A stretch of DNA of 64,000 bases from Dermatemys mawii (lineage: Eukaryota > Chordata > Testudines > Dermatemydidae): positions 71,552,005 to 71,616,004 of the forward strand of contig ML677341.1 in NCBI GenBank assembly GCA_007922305.1, given 5' to 3'. Position 1 is the first letter of the stretch. The number at the start of each line of letters is the position of its first letter. The notes below the pieces were generated by a model. It ran no database searches. It was not told where the DNA came from and saw only the letters and a list, made by a program, of their open reading frames with translations. This document shows positions 36,601 to 53,365 of this stretch, piece by piece. A program made the position numbers and the translations under genes.

Positions 36601-37253
36601 TGCCTGAACGGTGTAATTTTCTCAGTGTTCACCAGTATTTCTTCTCCCTTTCTTATCGATCAGTTGGAATTAACGATCTCCAAAAAGATGCGTTTTACAT
36701 CACCATGACAACGAGCCCTACCTCCGAAAACCAGCCGGGGCTGCTGTTGGTCAGCAAGCTAGGCCTGCGGTGGGCCATGCTCACGCAGAGCCGAATGGTG
36801 CCACTGACGGAGACAACCACAAAAATCAGCCGTGGCGAAGTGAGGAGATTCCTCTCCAGGCTGAAGTTCATTGATTTTCCTCACAAGGTGAGACGGCGCA
36901 GAGGGAATCCTTTGCTAAGTCACAGAGATCGGACTGGGCAGTGCCCCTCCCCTCAGGGACAAGGATTGGGGATCTTTCTGCGCTGGCATTTGCAGGATGC
37001 TGTCCCTCTGAGCATAAATTGAGCGGACTGTCAGGGCCTGCAGACGCTTTGGTAGTTAGGATGTGACAGTTGGACTGGAAGAGTCTTGGGAGCAGGACAA
37101 GGTTGGAGGATGGTAGCTGCGGGGAGCTGAAGGGCAGTGGGGGAACATGGGAAAGGCTGGGCTCCCCTGCCTGGACTTTGCATTAGTAGAGTCCTGGCTG
37201 TGAACCCATTTCTCTGCCTGGCTAATGACTTTTCTCTGTTTCTCCAGTTCTAG
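12629..37253 (+). CDS. FAM234B: FAM234B (KIAA1467), 13 coding exons, 622-residue single-pass membrane protein
   Basis: The joined frame is 12629-12665, 21834-22226, 23351-23449, 25222-25410, 26291-26421, 27208-27355, 27761-27902, 28484-28627, 31469-31550, 31695-31850, 34690-34807, 36664-36887 and 37248-37253. That makes 1869 nt, or 622 codons plus TAG, with no internal stop and GT-AG at every junction. The N-terminus [13 protein letters not shown] and the [20 protein letters not shown] segment identify FAM234B, which from memory is also about 622 residues in human. Residues 1-100 are acidic and cytoplasmic. About 104-124 is one membrane helix ([20 protein letters not shown]). The rest is a lumenal/extracellular FG-GAP-like propeller with loops DVNGDGLPD (154-162) and DLDGDKVGD (265-273). 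Possible N-glycosylation sequons include NAS, NGS, NCS and NVT. Molecular function is not established. It converges on GSG1, which lies on the opposite strand. Confidence 0.95.
13913..14213. mobile_element. Complete non-autonomous hAT-like element (301 bp) with perfect 8-bp target duplication
   Basis: The left end CAGGGGTCAGTAACCTTTCA and the right end ATAGGTTGCCTACCCCTG are inverted repeats of about 16 bp with mismatches. The flanks are CAGTAGGC at 13905-13912 and CAGTAGGC at 14214-14221, an exact 8-bp duplication diagnostic of hAT integration. The interior is A/T-rich on the left and GC-rich on the right (GTGCCGCCTTCGGCACC). It carries no transposase. Confidence 0.88.
17031..17640. repeat. 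Diverged tandem duplication, period about 340-367 bp
   Basis: Two adjacent copies share an ordered series of blocks: CCTTTGTAATAA (17035 and 17402), GCCCTGCTA, GCATAGAAATGG/GCATTGAAATGG, ATCCTGAAGGTACA, GATGCAAAACAT-like, CACACACCTCAAAGTAATTC, and ACTGCCTCCACCATT (about 17292 and 17630). The first copy has an extra internal repeat of about 31 bp (CACACCTCagAGTAATcCACAGATCTC). Coding potential is absent. Confidence 0.7.
18490..18780. mobile_element. Probable GC-rich non-autonomous transposon fragment
   Basis: GGCGCCAACTCCATGAGTGC followed by TCCAGGGCTGGAACACGC and GGGGATGCTTAGCATCCACC resembles a repeat I recognise from turtle genomes (gcgccgactc...gtgctccggggctggagcaccc). The sequence then grades into G-rich simple repeats (GGGAGCAGGG, GGAACAAGCAGAGCAGG). 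Boundaries are not clear. The open frames spanning it are composition artefacts. Confidence 0.4.
19330..19570. repeat. Polypyrimidine tract (C/T-rich, about 240 bp)
   Basis: The + strand is almost exclusively C and T with scattered A, with runs such as CCCCACTCCTCTCCCCTCCT. It is low-complexity and carries no gene signal. Open frames here reflect the absence of A/G-containing stop codons. Confidence 0.75.
19953..20776. mobile_element. GC-rich non-autonomous hAT-like element, copy 1 (with a nested mini-element)
   Basis: Left end CAGGGGTGGGCAAACTACGG; right end GGGCCAAAAAGTTTGCCCAC then CCCG. The inverted termini are about 17 bp. It is flanked by ATTTATGT (19945-19952) and ATTTGTGT (20777-20784), an 8-bp duplication with one mismatch. 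The interior from about 20270 to 20680 is a G-rich repeat of GGGGCAGTCAGGGG-like units with G-quadruplex potential. A 118-bp GTGACCAGA element sits 30 bp inside the left end. Confidence 0.85.
19983..20100. mobile_element. GTGACCAGA-ended mini-element, copy 1 (nested)
   Basis: Begins TAGGGTGACCAGATGTCCCG and ends GCTGTCTGGTCACCCTA, giving inverted termini of about 13 bp (TAGGGTGACCAGA). The interior carries the shared TATATAAGCTCCTATTACTC motif. It lies within the larger hAT-like element, so it is younger than its host. No convincing target duplication is visible for this copy. Confidence 0.8.
21834..22226 (+). CDS. FAM234B: FAM234B coding exon 2 (cytoplasmic tail and membrane anchor)
   Basis: Acceptor CTTTCCTCAG, donor GTGAGA. 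Encodes residues 13-143: the acidic [20 protein letters not shown] stretch, a Glu/Val-rich EVEVEV segment, and the single hydrophobic helix at about 104-124 followed by CPPRDLH. With a cytoplasmic N-terminus and no signal peptide, this predicts type II topology. Confidence 0.95.
22227..23350 (+). other. FAM234B: FAM234B intron 2
   Basis: About 1.1 kb with no recognisable exon or repeat family. It ends at the acceptor GGCTGTCACAG. Confidence 0.85.
23351..23449 (+). CDS. FAM234B: FAM234B coding exon 3
   Basis: Encodes [20 protein letters not shown] then [13 protein letters not shown]. It holds the first FG-GAP/integrin-like metal-binding loop, D154-x-N156-x-D158-G-x-x-D162, and an N-A-S sequon. 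Flanked by CTGTCACAG and GTAAGA. Confidence 0.94.
23450..25221 (+). other. FAM234B: FAM234B intron 3
   Basis: About 1.8 kb, mostly unique-looking sequence with a T/TTG-rich run at about 24672-24716. No exon was recognised. Confidence 0.8.
25222..25410 (+). CDS. FAM234B: FAM234B coding exon 4
   Basis: Encodes [20 protein letters not shown], then [11 protein letters not shown] ... [17 protein letters not shown]. The SGMNGSTLW motif is a FAM234-type propeller strand and carries an N-G-S sequon. Acceptor TGTGTCTGCAG, donor GTAGTT. Confidence 0.94.
25411..26290 (+). other. FAM234B: FAM234B intron 4
   Basis: About 0.9 kb containing a 3'-truncated hAT-like element at 25536-25806. No other feature was recognised. 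Confidence 0.8.
25536..25806. mobile_element. 3'-truncated non-autonomous hAT-like element (GGTTCTCGAACTGTGGGTC type)
   Basis: Starts CAAGGGTTCTCGAACTGTGG, then GGTCAGGACCCCAAAGTGGG, followed by GC-rich imperfect repeats such as CCAAAGCCCAAGCCTTGGGC and GCCCCAGCCTGGGGCT. It resembles a common reptile repeat. The expected opposite terminus (ending in GAGAACC-type sequence) is missing, so the copy is incomplete. Confidence 0.6.
26291..26421 (+). CDS. FAM234B: FAM234B coding exon 5
   Basis: Encodes [20 protein letters not shown] then [20 protein letters not shown] and GETQ. It contains the second calcium-loop-like motif, D265-L-D267-G-D269-x-x-x-D273. Acceptor CTCCTATAG, donor GTATGA, phase 0 exit. 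Confidence 0.94.
26422..27207 (+). other. FAM234B: FAM234B intron 5
   Basis: About 0.8 kb of unique-looking sequence; nothing recognised. Confidence 0.85.
27208..27355 (+). CDS. FAM234B: FAM234B coding exon 6
   Basis: Encodes [20 protein letters not shown], then [20 protein letters not shown] and GAIYILFGF. The GPQ-x-x-IT-x-x-GA-x-YILFGFG region is highly characteristic of the FAM234B propeller. Acceptor ACCTTTGCAG, donor GTAAGA. Confidence 0.95.
27356..27760 (+). other. FAM234B: FAM234B intron 6
   Basis: A 405-bp intron with a pyrimidine-rich 3' end (CATATCTGCTAG). Nothing else was recognised. Confidence 0.88.
27761..27902 (+). CDS. FAM234B: FAM234B coding exon 7
   Basis: Encodes [20 protein letters not shown], then [20 protein letters not shown] and SELIDIY. 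The [20 protein letters not shown] block is strongly conserved in FAM234B. Flanked by CTGCTAG and GTGGGT. Confidence 0.95.
27903..28483 (+). other. FAM234B: FAM234B intron 7
   Basis: About 0.6 kb; no repeat or exon recognised. Confidence 0.85.
28484..28627 (+). CDS. FAM234B: FAM234B coding exon 8
   Basis: Encodes (S)[20 protein letters not shown], then [20 protein letters not shown] and LELQGIH. Includes an N-C-S sequon. Acceptor CTCTCCCAG, donor GTTAGT. Confidence 0.95.
29765..30009. mobile_element. Non-autonomous DNA transposon with CTTGTCT-type inverted termini
   Basis: The left end AAGTCTTGTCTTCATCAGAG and the right end CTCAGCATAGACAAGGCCTA are inverted repeats with mismatches. The interior has an internal inverted pair around TTACACTAG and CTACACTGG. 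It resembles the other TGTCTACACT-ended elements in the window. Confidence 0.55.
30060..31170 (+). mobile_element. CR1 LINE fossil (reverse-transcriptase region), + orientation
   Basis: Around 30152 the + strand encodes [10 protein letters not shown], a clear relic of the CR1 reverse-transcriptase (Y/F)LDFSKAFDxV block. It is followed by a TCTGGTTGACTAGAAATTGG segment corresponding to W-x-x-x-WL-x-x-R. Further on, AATCAGGAATCTTGATG and the AGGAGAAGAATGAGAGGGGA then CTTGAGTTG segment match the later part of CR1 ORF2. Many frameshifts and stops are present; the element is dead. Confidence 0.65.
31469..31550 (+). CDS. FAM234B: FAM234B coding exon 9
   Basis: Encodes (S)[20 protein letters not shown] then SNDNVKK. 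The QPxPGYFxxDQTLDFxxQ segment matches FAM234B. Acceptor ATTCACAG, donor GTAAAT. Confidence 0.95.
31551..31694 (+). other. FAM234B: FAM234B intron 9 (144 bp)
   Basis: The shortest intron of the gene; it ends CTCTGTTTTCAG. It is in frame (144 nt), so retention could be read through: the open frame at 31374-31892 spans it without a stop. Confidence 0.88.
31695..31850 (+). CDS. FAM234B: FAM234B coding exon 10
   Basis: Encodes [20 protein letters not shown], then [20 protein letters not shown] and [12 protein letters not shown]. Phase 0 at both ends. Donor GTAAGC. Confidence 0.95.
31851..34689 (+). other. FAM234B: FAM234B intron 10 (2.8 kb)
   Basis: Contains an 817-bp Tigger-like element (32363-33179), a G-rich run near 33424-33440 and a purine-rich stretch near 33790-33910. 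No extra exon was recognised. Confidence 0.8.
32363..33179. mobile_element. Non-autonomous Tigger/pogo-like (Tc1-mariner) element, 817 bp, TA target duplication
   Basis: Left end CAATAACTCCTCACTTAACG then TTGTAGTTATGTTCCTGAAA and AATGC. Right end GGGACAACTTTAAGGAGTTA then CTG. Each end is flanked by TA (32361-32362 and 33180-33181). The CACTTAACG...ATGTTCCTGAAAAATGC terminus parallels the Tigger terminus (cgcttaacgacggggatacgttctgagaaatgc). The interior has no transposase frame. Confidence 0.75.
34690..34807 (+). CDS. FAM234B: FAM234B coding exon 11
   Basis: Encodes [20 protein letters not shown] then [19 protein letters not shown]. The [28 protein letters not shown] block is diagnostic and includes an N-V-T sequon. 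Acceptor TTTCCAATAG, donor GTAAGT. Confidence 0.95.
35117..35218. repeat. Short palindromic interspersed repeat centred on TGATTTCAATGGAGTT
   Basis: Arms GGGCCTGATTCTGGTCTCAC and AGGGGAATCAGACCCC are inverted. The centre is CCATTGATTTCAATGGAG, itself palindromic. It is one of several such repeats in the window (see also near 5029, 5800, 11750, 46690 and 60145). Confidence 0.6.
35271..35391. mobile_element. GTGACCAGA-ended mini-element, copy 2
   Basis: Begins TGGGGTGACCAGATAGCAAG and ends GGGACATCTGGTCACACTA. It is in reverse orientation relative to copy 1 and includes the shared GTAATAGGTGCCTATATAAG motif. The flanking 8-mers GCACTGTG and GCGCTATG agree at 6 of 8 positions, compatible with an aged hAT target duplication. 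Confidence 0.8.
35866..36035. repeat. Reverse MIR-like fragment plus recognised reptile repeat tail
   Basis: CCCATTTCCCTATCTGTAAA then ATGAATAAAATG is the reverse MIR core. It is followed by GACCTGAAGAAGAGCTCTGG, AAGCTCAAAAGCTTGTCTCT and CAATAAAAGATATTACCTCA, a 3'-end sequence I recognise as a widespread amniote repeat tail of uncertain family. Confidence 0.45.
36269..36537. mobile_element. Mini-transposon with near-perfect inverted repeats of about 65 bp
   Basis: The left arm begins AAGGTCTGTCTACACTGCAG and runs through GACTGCAGCACATGTAGACA and TACCTGAGCTAGCT. The right arm, read in reverse complement, begins AAGGTCTGTCCACACTGCAA and matches the left arm over about 65 bases with only a handful of differences. 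Such long, well-preserved arms indicate a relatively young foldback element. No clear target duplication was found. Confidence 0.75.
36664..36887 (+). CDS. FAM234B: FAM234B coding exon 12
   Basis: Encodes (I)[20 protein letters not shown], then [40 protein letters not shown] and DFPHK. The [12 protein letters not shown] block is the conserved C-terminus. The donor GTGAGA directly follows the AAG codon. Confidence 0.95.
36888..37247 (+). other. FAM234B: FAM234B intron 12
   Basis: A 360-bp intron ending CTCTGTTTCTCCAG. Retention would append a basic VRRRRGNPL tail and run to a stop at 37020-37022, which is not expected in the mature mRNA. Confidence 0.82.
37248..37253 (+). CDS. FAM234B: FAM234B coding exon 13 (Phe codon and TAG stop only)
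   Basis: After the acceptor TTTCTCCAG the exon reads TTC TAG, so the last exon adds one residue and the stop. The predicted total of 622 residues equals the human length as I recall it, which supports the model. The exon continues into the long 3'UTR. Confidence 0.85.
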   Translation, partial: F

Positions 37254-39346
37254 CACATTGGCCTGTCCGGTTTCAATAGCCAGATGCACGTGTGGTCTGT
37301 GTGGGGCACGGGGAGCTGCTCGGTGATTCCTCAGGACATCCGCTGTGCCCAGAGAGTGGGGACTGGGCACACTCTCTATCGTTGTCCTGTCCCCCGCCTC
37401 CCAACTCCCTCATCCCCCCCCCCCCCCCAGCTTGGTGTGGAATGGCAGAGCCGGGTTTGCCGTTGCCAGACACCACCACTGAGAGCAACTGTGTGTGACC
37501 CCTTCTCCCCCACACACCCTGCCTGCATGCTTCCTTCCAGGTAATGGCAATGAGAAGGCAGAGAGGTAAAGCTGTGAATAGAAATGTGTATATTTTTGTA
37601 TGTTTAATTTATGAACTGGTTCCAGGAAGCTCTCATTTGTGTCTAACCAGTGAAGCCTCTGCCAGGCTCTCATATGGCAGGACTGGTCATGGAGGCTCCA
37701 CCAACTGTCCTACCTCTTTATATTACAGTCACCTGGACACTCCCCTTTTTCATGTCCGGTTCCCAGTCTCCTGAACAGTCCAGCCTGCGTGATCGGGGCA
37801 GGTTGGGAATGTGTGCTCCAGAGGAGAAAGGTTGCACATCCCCACTTCAGTTGCCCCTCTGAACTGGGTTGAAGTGGTTGGTGGCCCTTTTCCTTGCTGT
37901 GTTTGTGGGCCCTGAACACCATAGAAATATGCCCAGTATGCACAAGAACATCACACCATTTGTATCCCAAAGCAAATGTGTTAACTGAAGTGGGCCAGAT
38001 CCTCAGGTACAGGGGAGTGCAACCACTTTGTGCTGTGCCTCTGGCAGACTCTAGCCTGAATATGTGGCCCCAGGAATATCTCAGCAGTGTGAAATGGTTC
38101 CTCAGATGGTGTAGAGGCTTTTCTGCACCCCTTCCCCACTTCGTGCATAGGAGGAGGGGCTGGAGGCATGGGGTAGAGCCAGGAGACCCTTTTCCAAAGT
38201 GACCCCAGCTGCAGTTTTGGTCCTTTGTGGCCATCACTAGGTAGCATAAGTTAGAATAGCCTGAAGGCTGCTTTGACTTAACAGTGGGGACTTGTGCTAC
38301 TCACACTGTCCCAGAATCAGGAGAAGATTAAGGTGGGCTTTATATTATCAGTCTCCCCCCACCCCACCTTCCTCCCAGTGCAAAAGCCAAAAGCCGGATC
38401 TGTTCCCAGTATGTTCTAATTCTTTGAAATGTAATCTCTGTGTCTCAGGGCATGCAACAGCCTGTGCTCCGATTCTGGAGTGTGTCCATAAAGCCTCCTG
38501 TGACATAGTGACAATGTCTTCTTGGTGACATCTGGCCCTACTAACTCTCCCCACTGCAGGGTGCCCTCTTATAGGAACTGGTTTCCCAGCATGCCTCTCT
38601 CAGGCTGGCCCTTCACATTTGGCAGAGCCAAGCAGCCGTAGCCCTAAAGTGGGCAACTGACTGCTGCTTGGTGCATTTTTCTCTCCTCCAGCTAGTACGT
38701 CCCCTTTGTTTTCCTCCAGAATTTCTTTTCTTAGTGCTGAGGAGAGGGCACAGCTTGGCACCTCCTTTTAAAAGGGCACATGAGCCATGGGTGTGATTGG
38801 CTCTGTACCCTGGGCTCTTGGCCTAGCTCCTCACTGCTTGTTTCTCTTGCTCTCGCTCCAGCGAAATGCTTCTGTGCAGTCTCTTCAGGGGTAGCTGCAA
38901 CCCTGAAGCTGGGCCTTGGGCCTCTCCTTATTAATGCCAGAGCCTTTGAACAGTTTGTATATGTTTAATGGTATTTGTGTGTAAATAGCTTTGTAAATAT
39001 TACCACAGCTGTAGCAAGGGGCTCTGGTCCTGGTGCCTGCCTGGCCTCTACTCTCCTCTAGCTGGGTGTGGTGTTTATGTGTTGGTTGGTTTGTAAATCG
39101 GGCTGGCTGGTGGTGGCTGAATGTCTTAGTACCAGTAGGCAAGGTAGGAAGAGAGATGTGCTTCCTCCTCCTCCCCACTCCACCTTGCTGGGAAAGGTTG
39201 GTGAGTCACTACCCGAGGGAGTAATTCCCCTGAAGTGCTTCCTTAAACTCCTAGGCCTGATAGTGTCCAGTAATGCTAGCTCCCCCATAATGTGAATTTC
39301 TCCCCTGCATTCTGAGTGTGAATAAAGACTCTGTCTGTATATTGTC
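37254..39346 (+). other. FAM234B: FAM234B 3' untranslated region
   Basis: About 2.1 kb follows the TAG without any repeat that I recognise. It contains a C15 run at 37414-37428 followed by AG, an acceptor-like sequence that is only a homopolymer. It ends about 20 bp past the AATAAA at 39321-39326, with a TGTCTGTATATTGTC GU-rich stretch downstream. The exact cleavage site is inferred. Confidence 0.75.
39321..39326 (+). terminator. FAM234B: FAM234B poly(A) signal AATAAA
   Basis: Canonical hexamer in GTGAATAAAGACTC, followed by a GU-rich tract within 30 bp. It lies about 2.07 kb after the stop codon and is the best candidate in the region. Confidence 0.8.
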
Positions 39347-39969
39347 GGGAACTGTGAACTGCAGTGAAATAAGTAAATATGTACAGCATCTCTCTTTGTG
39401 TATGATCCTTGTTTTCCTTAGCCTGGGAAGGGAGACTGCTTTTTGCTATGGGATAGGCTCCCTTGAGGGCATTTGGGGAGTGAAGAGCAAGCAGGACCTC
39501 ACCACCGCACCTCTGAGGGGATTGTGTGGGAATGAAATGGACAGGGGTCCTGAAGGCTGAAAGAATGGAGCGAGGAGCATAGATGGGAGCCCCAAAGAGA
39601 AAGGGGCTGGGTGCACAGTGTGTAGAAGGGAGCCTCAGAGGGGATGGGAGCAGGCAGGACTTGGACGGAGGTGATGGATACCACAGGTGATGGGTGCTTT
39701 AAAATGGGACTGGTGGGCGGAGGAGAGAAGAGGTGACTGGAAGGCAAGTGGGAAATGAGACCCTCTTTCTATCCATGTTCCAGTGGGAAACTCCTGGTTT
39801 GAAGCGATTTCTCTGGCTGTTCTGGGAGAGGGTCTGGAGCCCGTTTAACTCAAAAAGGAATTTGAATGTAAAATCCCAAAGGGCCAGACATGATGTTCTC
39901 CAGCCCACTGGGTGTTTTGAAAAATGGGAGCCATTTCAAGTTATGTGGCAAATGGAGCTGGGCATACAT
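39347..39969. other. Spacer between the convergent FAM234B and GSG1 3' ends
   Basis: About 0.6 kb between the two predicted transcript ends. Purine-rich near 39560-39720; no gene or repeat was recognised. Confidence 0.7.
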
Positions 39970-40469
39970 AGCCCAAAGCCTCAGGGGTTTATTAACATGG
40001 AGGTCAAAATGCCGTGATCAAAAGGAATGTTCCAGACTCTGACCATTATAATTGCTGACAGCTGGTACTGTCTCCACTGGGTGTGCCCTTTCCATGTTTG
40101 TGGCACTGTTGGCATTGGAATGGCTCCCATAGCACCCCTGTGGCATCACAGGAGGCCCAGGATACAAGTGGCATAACAGTTTCCAGTGGAAATGGCCTGA
40201 GCGTTTACCATTCATGACTGACATGGTAACATTGCCCTCAACAGAGCAGACCAGCTCCAGTAGCACAAACCGCACTGTCACTGTGAGTGTCCCTGCAATG
40301 CTGCCCAGAGACATCGATATCAGGGATCACCTGTCTTCCCCTCCTCCCAGTCCGCCGGAAATGTTAAAGAAAGGAACCAGAACACTAGAGAAGTTGTTAA
40401 CAATGATACTAGTATTTGGTTCAGATCTCAATCTCTCTACTGCTTCCCAAGCGGCCAACTCCTCCCTCC
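39970..40469 (-). other. GSG1: GSG1 3' untranslated region (predicted)
   Basis: From the TAG at 40470-40472 to about 18 bp past the AATAAA. No further coding similarity was seen. Extent is inferred from the poly(A) signal. Confidence 0.6.
39988..39993 (-). terminator. GSG1: GSG1 poly(A) signal AATAAA (TTTATT on + strand)
   Basis: TTTATT in GGGGTTTATTAACATGG is AATAAA in the GSG1 sense. It lies about 0.48 kb past the stop codon and is the first canonical hexamer noticed downstream of the gene. Confidence 0.65.
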
Positions 40470-50839
<10,370 letters not shown>

Positions 50840-51109
50840 CTGCAACAAACAAACATGAAGGACTCACATACCAGCCATGCATCTCCCTTACCATGCAAAA
50901 TGGCCCAGACCCTCACCAGTATGTAGGCTCCTCCCTTCCACTGATTTCACTGGTAGATAGAACCTAAATACCTTAGAGGAGCTGGGCCTGTGTTGTATCC
51001 CACCAAAATGTGTAAGTGTGTGTGTGAGTCTGAGGGCAGGAAAGAGAAACAGGACATTCTGTCATCCTCAGGGCATCTCATTACCTCACTTGGGAAGGAG
51101 AAACCATTT

Positions 51110-51245
51110 CCTAACAGCAAGACCCCTTAGACTGTATAATAGTCATTTGAGGGAAGTGGTTGCTACAGCCATTGAAAATTGGACTGGACAAAGGAACCGG
51201 AGAATATTCTCTAAGGAGTAATCCTTCAGTGACAGTGAGTGGAGA
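51110..51245 (+). mobile_element. CR1 3'-end fragment
   Basis: GACCCCTTAGACTGTATAAT ... GCCATTGAAAATTGGACTGG, then ACAAAGGAACCGGAGAATAT and GGAGTAATCCTTCAGTGACA. Parallel to the fragment at 43270-43450. Confidence 0.5.
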
Positions 51246-51479
51246 TTCTCTCTTCAGCGAAAGGTAGGTGCACAAAACTGATGAAATGATCAGTGCCATG
51301 AAATGCAAGCACCTCTGAGGTGGCTTGCTGCTTCTGTTAAACAGCTCCCAGAAACATCATGCAACAGCTTTGGACAGAAAGTAAGGAAGACTACTGTATC
51401 CCAGTAACATGCAAATTTGCAATGCCATAACGCATTTTACTGAAGGGCTGCAAAGCATTTTTTTTTTTCAGATTTAGCC

Positions 51480-51640
51480 CCACATTGTGAGAGGTAAACA
51501 TGATTATAGTCATTTTGCAGATAAGGAAACTGAGGCAGAGAAAGGTTACATGAATTAACCAAGGTCACACACTAGATCAGAGACTCAGGAAGAGAGCCTT
51601 GGAATCCTAACTCCCCAGCCTAACTCCCCACTAAGCAGCA
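51480..51640 (+). repeat. MIR-like core SINE
   Basis: GTAAACATGATTATAGTCAT, then TTTGCAGATAAGGAAACTGA, GGCAGAGAAAGGTTACATGA and CCAAGGTCACACACTAGATC follow the MIR consensus closely. This is the best-preserved MIR copy in the window. Confidence 0.75.
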
Positions 51641-52159
51641 CTTCCCACATAGGAAGCTACCAGCCCTTAAATCAGAATCTGAGTGGGGCACTGTGATGAC
51701 ACTGCCCCTGCTCTTGCAAAAAGTGTAATGAAGATCTTAAATAACAGTAAAAGCCTCCATGTTACAGTTCATTTGGAAGCCAGCAACTCCAACAGCACCT
51801 AAGTATGTCAGGGCACTGGGCCACTTCTCACTCTGAGGGAAGGACACCCCTGCTGAATAATGCACACCACTTCCCCCCAGAATCCCGGGTTTTCTCTTGA
51901 GGTGTCCCAGCAAAACAATCTATAGAGCATTTAGATGTTATCTGTCCAGCTGCCAGTTTCTCATGTAATCACTTCAGGGCCTTCTCCCACGGGGCACCCC
52001 CAATGCATGGCACAACCTCGCTGAGTTCATTGGCGTGGCTCCTACCTTTCTATATTTCAGATTTTCTCAAAGCCCTGTTTCAGCTGTGCTGCTCACCATG
52101 GGTAGAGTTCATGGTATATAAATTGCCTCCTGCTGTTGCCTTTCCCCTAACCTCTATCT

Positions 52160-53073
52160 CAGAGGTTGGAAAATTACGGCCCACGGGCCACATCTGGCCC
52201 GCGAGACCGTCTCATCCTACCTGTGGTGGGAGGCTGTTCCCCCCCCTCGAGGCGCTCCTCAGCAGCAGCGCTTGCCCCTCCCCTGGAGCTGCTCTGCAGG
52301 GGCAGCGCTCTGGGGGCTGGGGCTGCCCACTGGCCCCTCTCCCGGAGCCGCGCAGGGAGCGCTCTGGGGGCCAGGGGCTGCGCGCTGGCCCCTCTCGCGG
52401 AGCCACGCCGCGCCTGGAGCGCTCTGGGGGCCGGGGCTGCATGCCTGCCCCTCTCCCGGAGCCGCGCCGCAGGGGCAGCGCTCTGGGGGCCCGGGTCTGC
52501 GTGCTGGCCTCTCCCCCAGAGCCGCGCTGGGAGCGCTCTGGGGGCCGGGGCTGCCCACTGGCCCCTCTCCCAGAGCCGCGCCGCACAGGCAGAGCTCTGG
52601 GAGCTGGGACTGTGCACTCCCCCTCTCCTCCGGAGCCATCCTGCACGGGCAGAGGTCTGGGGGGCAGGGCTGCATGCTGCCCCCGCCACAGCAGCTATGG
52701 TAAGGGTGAATGGGGGGGTTCCAGGTTGGTAGTGGGGGCTTTGGAAGGGGCAGTCAGGGAGTAGGATGGGTTGGTTGGGGTGGGATTCTGGGGTGGTTGG
52801 GGGTGGGAAGGTGGATAGGGGTTGTGGCAGTCAGGAGCCAGGGAGCAGGGGAATTGGGTGGGGAGCTGGGTCCTGGGGGATGGTTAGGGGTCTATGGAAG
52901 GGGAAGTCAGGGGACAAGGTGCGGGGGTTGGATGGGTCAGGGATTCTCAGGGGGCAGTCAGGGGGCAGGAAGTGGGAGGGGCTGGAATGGGGGCGGGGCC
53001 TTCCCTACCCAGCCTTCGATATAATTTTGCAAACTTGATGTGGCCCTTGGGCCAAAAAGTTTGCCCACCCCTG
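52160..53073. mobile_element. GC-rich non-autonomous hAT-like element, copy 2 (914 bp), perfect 8-bp target duplication
   Basis: Left end CAGAGGTTGGAAAATTACGG then CCCACGGGCCACATCTGGCC; right end GATGTGGCCCTTGGGCCAAA then AAGTTTGCCCACCCCTG. The flanks CTCTATCT (52152-52159) and CTCTATCT (53074-53081) are identical, the 8-bp duplication typical of hAT. The interior is a 54-60 bp minisatellite (52305-52690) followed by G-rich repeats. It carries no transposase and shares its termini with 19953-20776. Confidence 0.9.
52305..52690. repeat. GC-rich minisatellite, seven units of 54-60 bp
   Basis: Units start with GCGCTCTGGGGG (or GAGCTCTGGGAG, GAGGTCTGGGGG) at 52305, 52359, 52419, 52478, 52533, 52592 and 52652. 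Each continues CCGGGGCTGC...CTGGCCCCTCTCCCGGAGCC with variation. Long open frames on both strands arise from this composition and are not genes. Confidence 0.9.
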
Positions 53074-53365
53074 CTCTATCTGCCTGTCTGCCTTTATGCT
53101 GCGAGCTCCCCAAAGCAGGGACCACCCCCTTTTCCATGTTTGGAAAAGACCTGGGCCATCTGGGGCACAACCAAAAAGAAATAATACTGTGAGGTGGAAT
53201 CCTGCTTCACTTGGGATAAATTACAAAGACATGGCACCAAGAGGCCACAACCCCTGCTCTGTTAACCAGCAAGCTCATTAAGTCTGATCAGTAAAGACAG
53301 TGCCTGAGATGGATTAACTTTCCCTCTTGGGTGAGAGTAGGATTGACTAGCCTTGCATCACACAG

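Larger units (their letters stand above)
34808..36663 (+). other. FAM234B: FAM234B intron 11
   Basis: Contains a palindromic repeat at 35117-35218, a GTGACCAGA mini-element (35271-35391), reverse MIR-like sequence (about 35866-35925) with an adjoining repeat tail (35930-36030) and a long-TIR mini-transposon (36269-36537). Ends at the acceptor TTATCGATCAG. Confidence 0.8.

Noticed and set aside
37429..37430. Splice acceptor after the C15 run in the FAM234B 3' region
   Set aside because: The acceptor at 37246-37247 already gives a complete protein of the expected length; the C run is a homopolymer.
50840..50848. TTG start codon upstream of the GSG1 ATG
   Set aside because: These bases are the splice acceptor (TTGTTGCAG); a TTG start is not expected in a vertebrate gene.
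52305..52690. CRISPR-like array of regularly spaced units
   Set aside because: Units are contiguous tandem repeats that vary throughout, without unique spacers, in a vertebrate nuclear context.
52003..52764. 253-codon + strand frame and 144-188-codon frames on both strands
   Set aside because: They arise from GC-rich minisatellite units inside a transposon with perfect target duplications. All frames repeat the same unit and show no domain.
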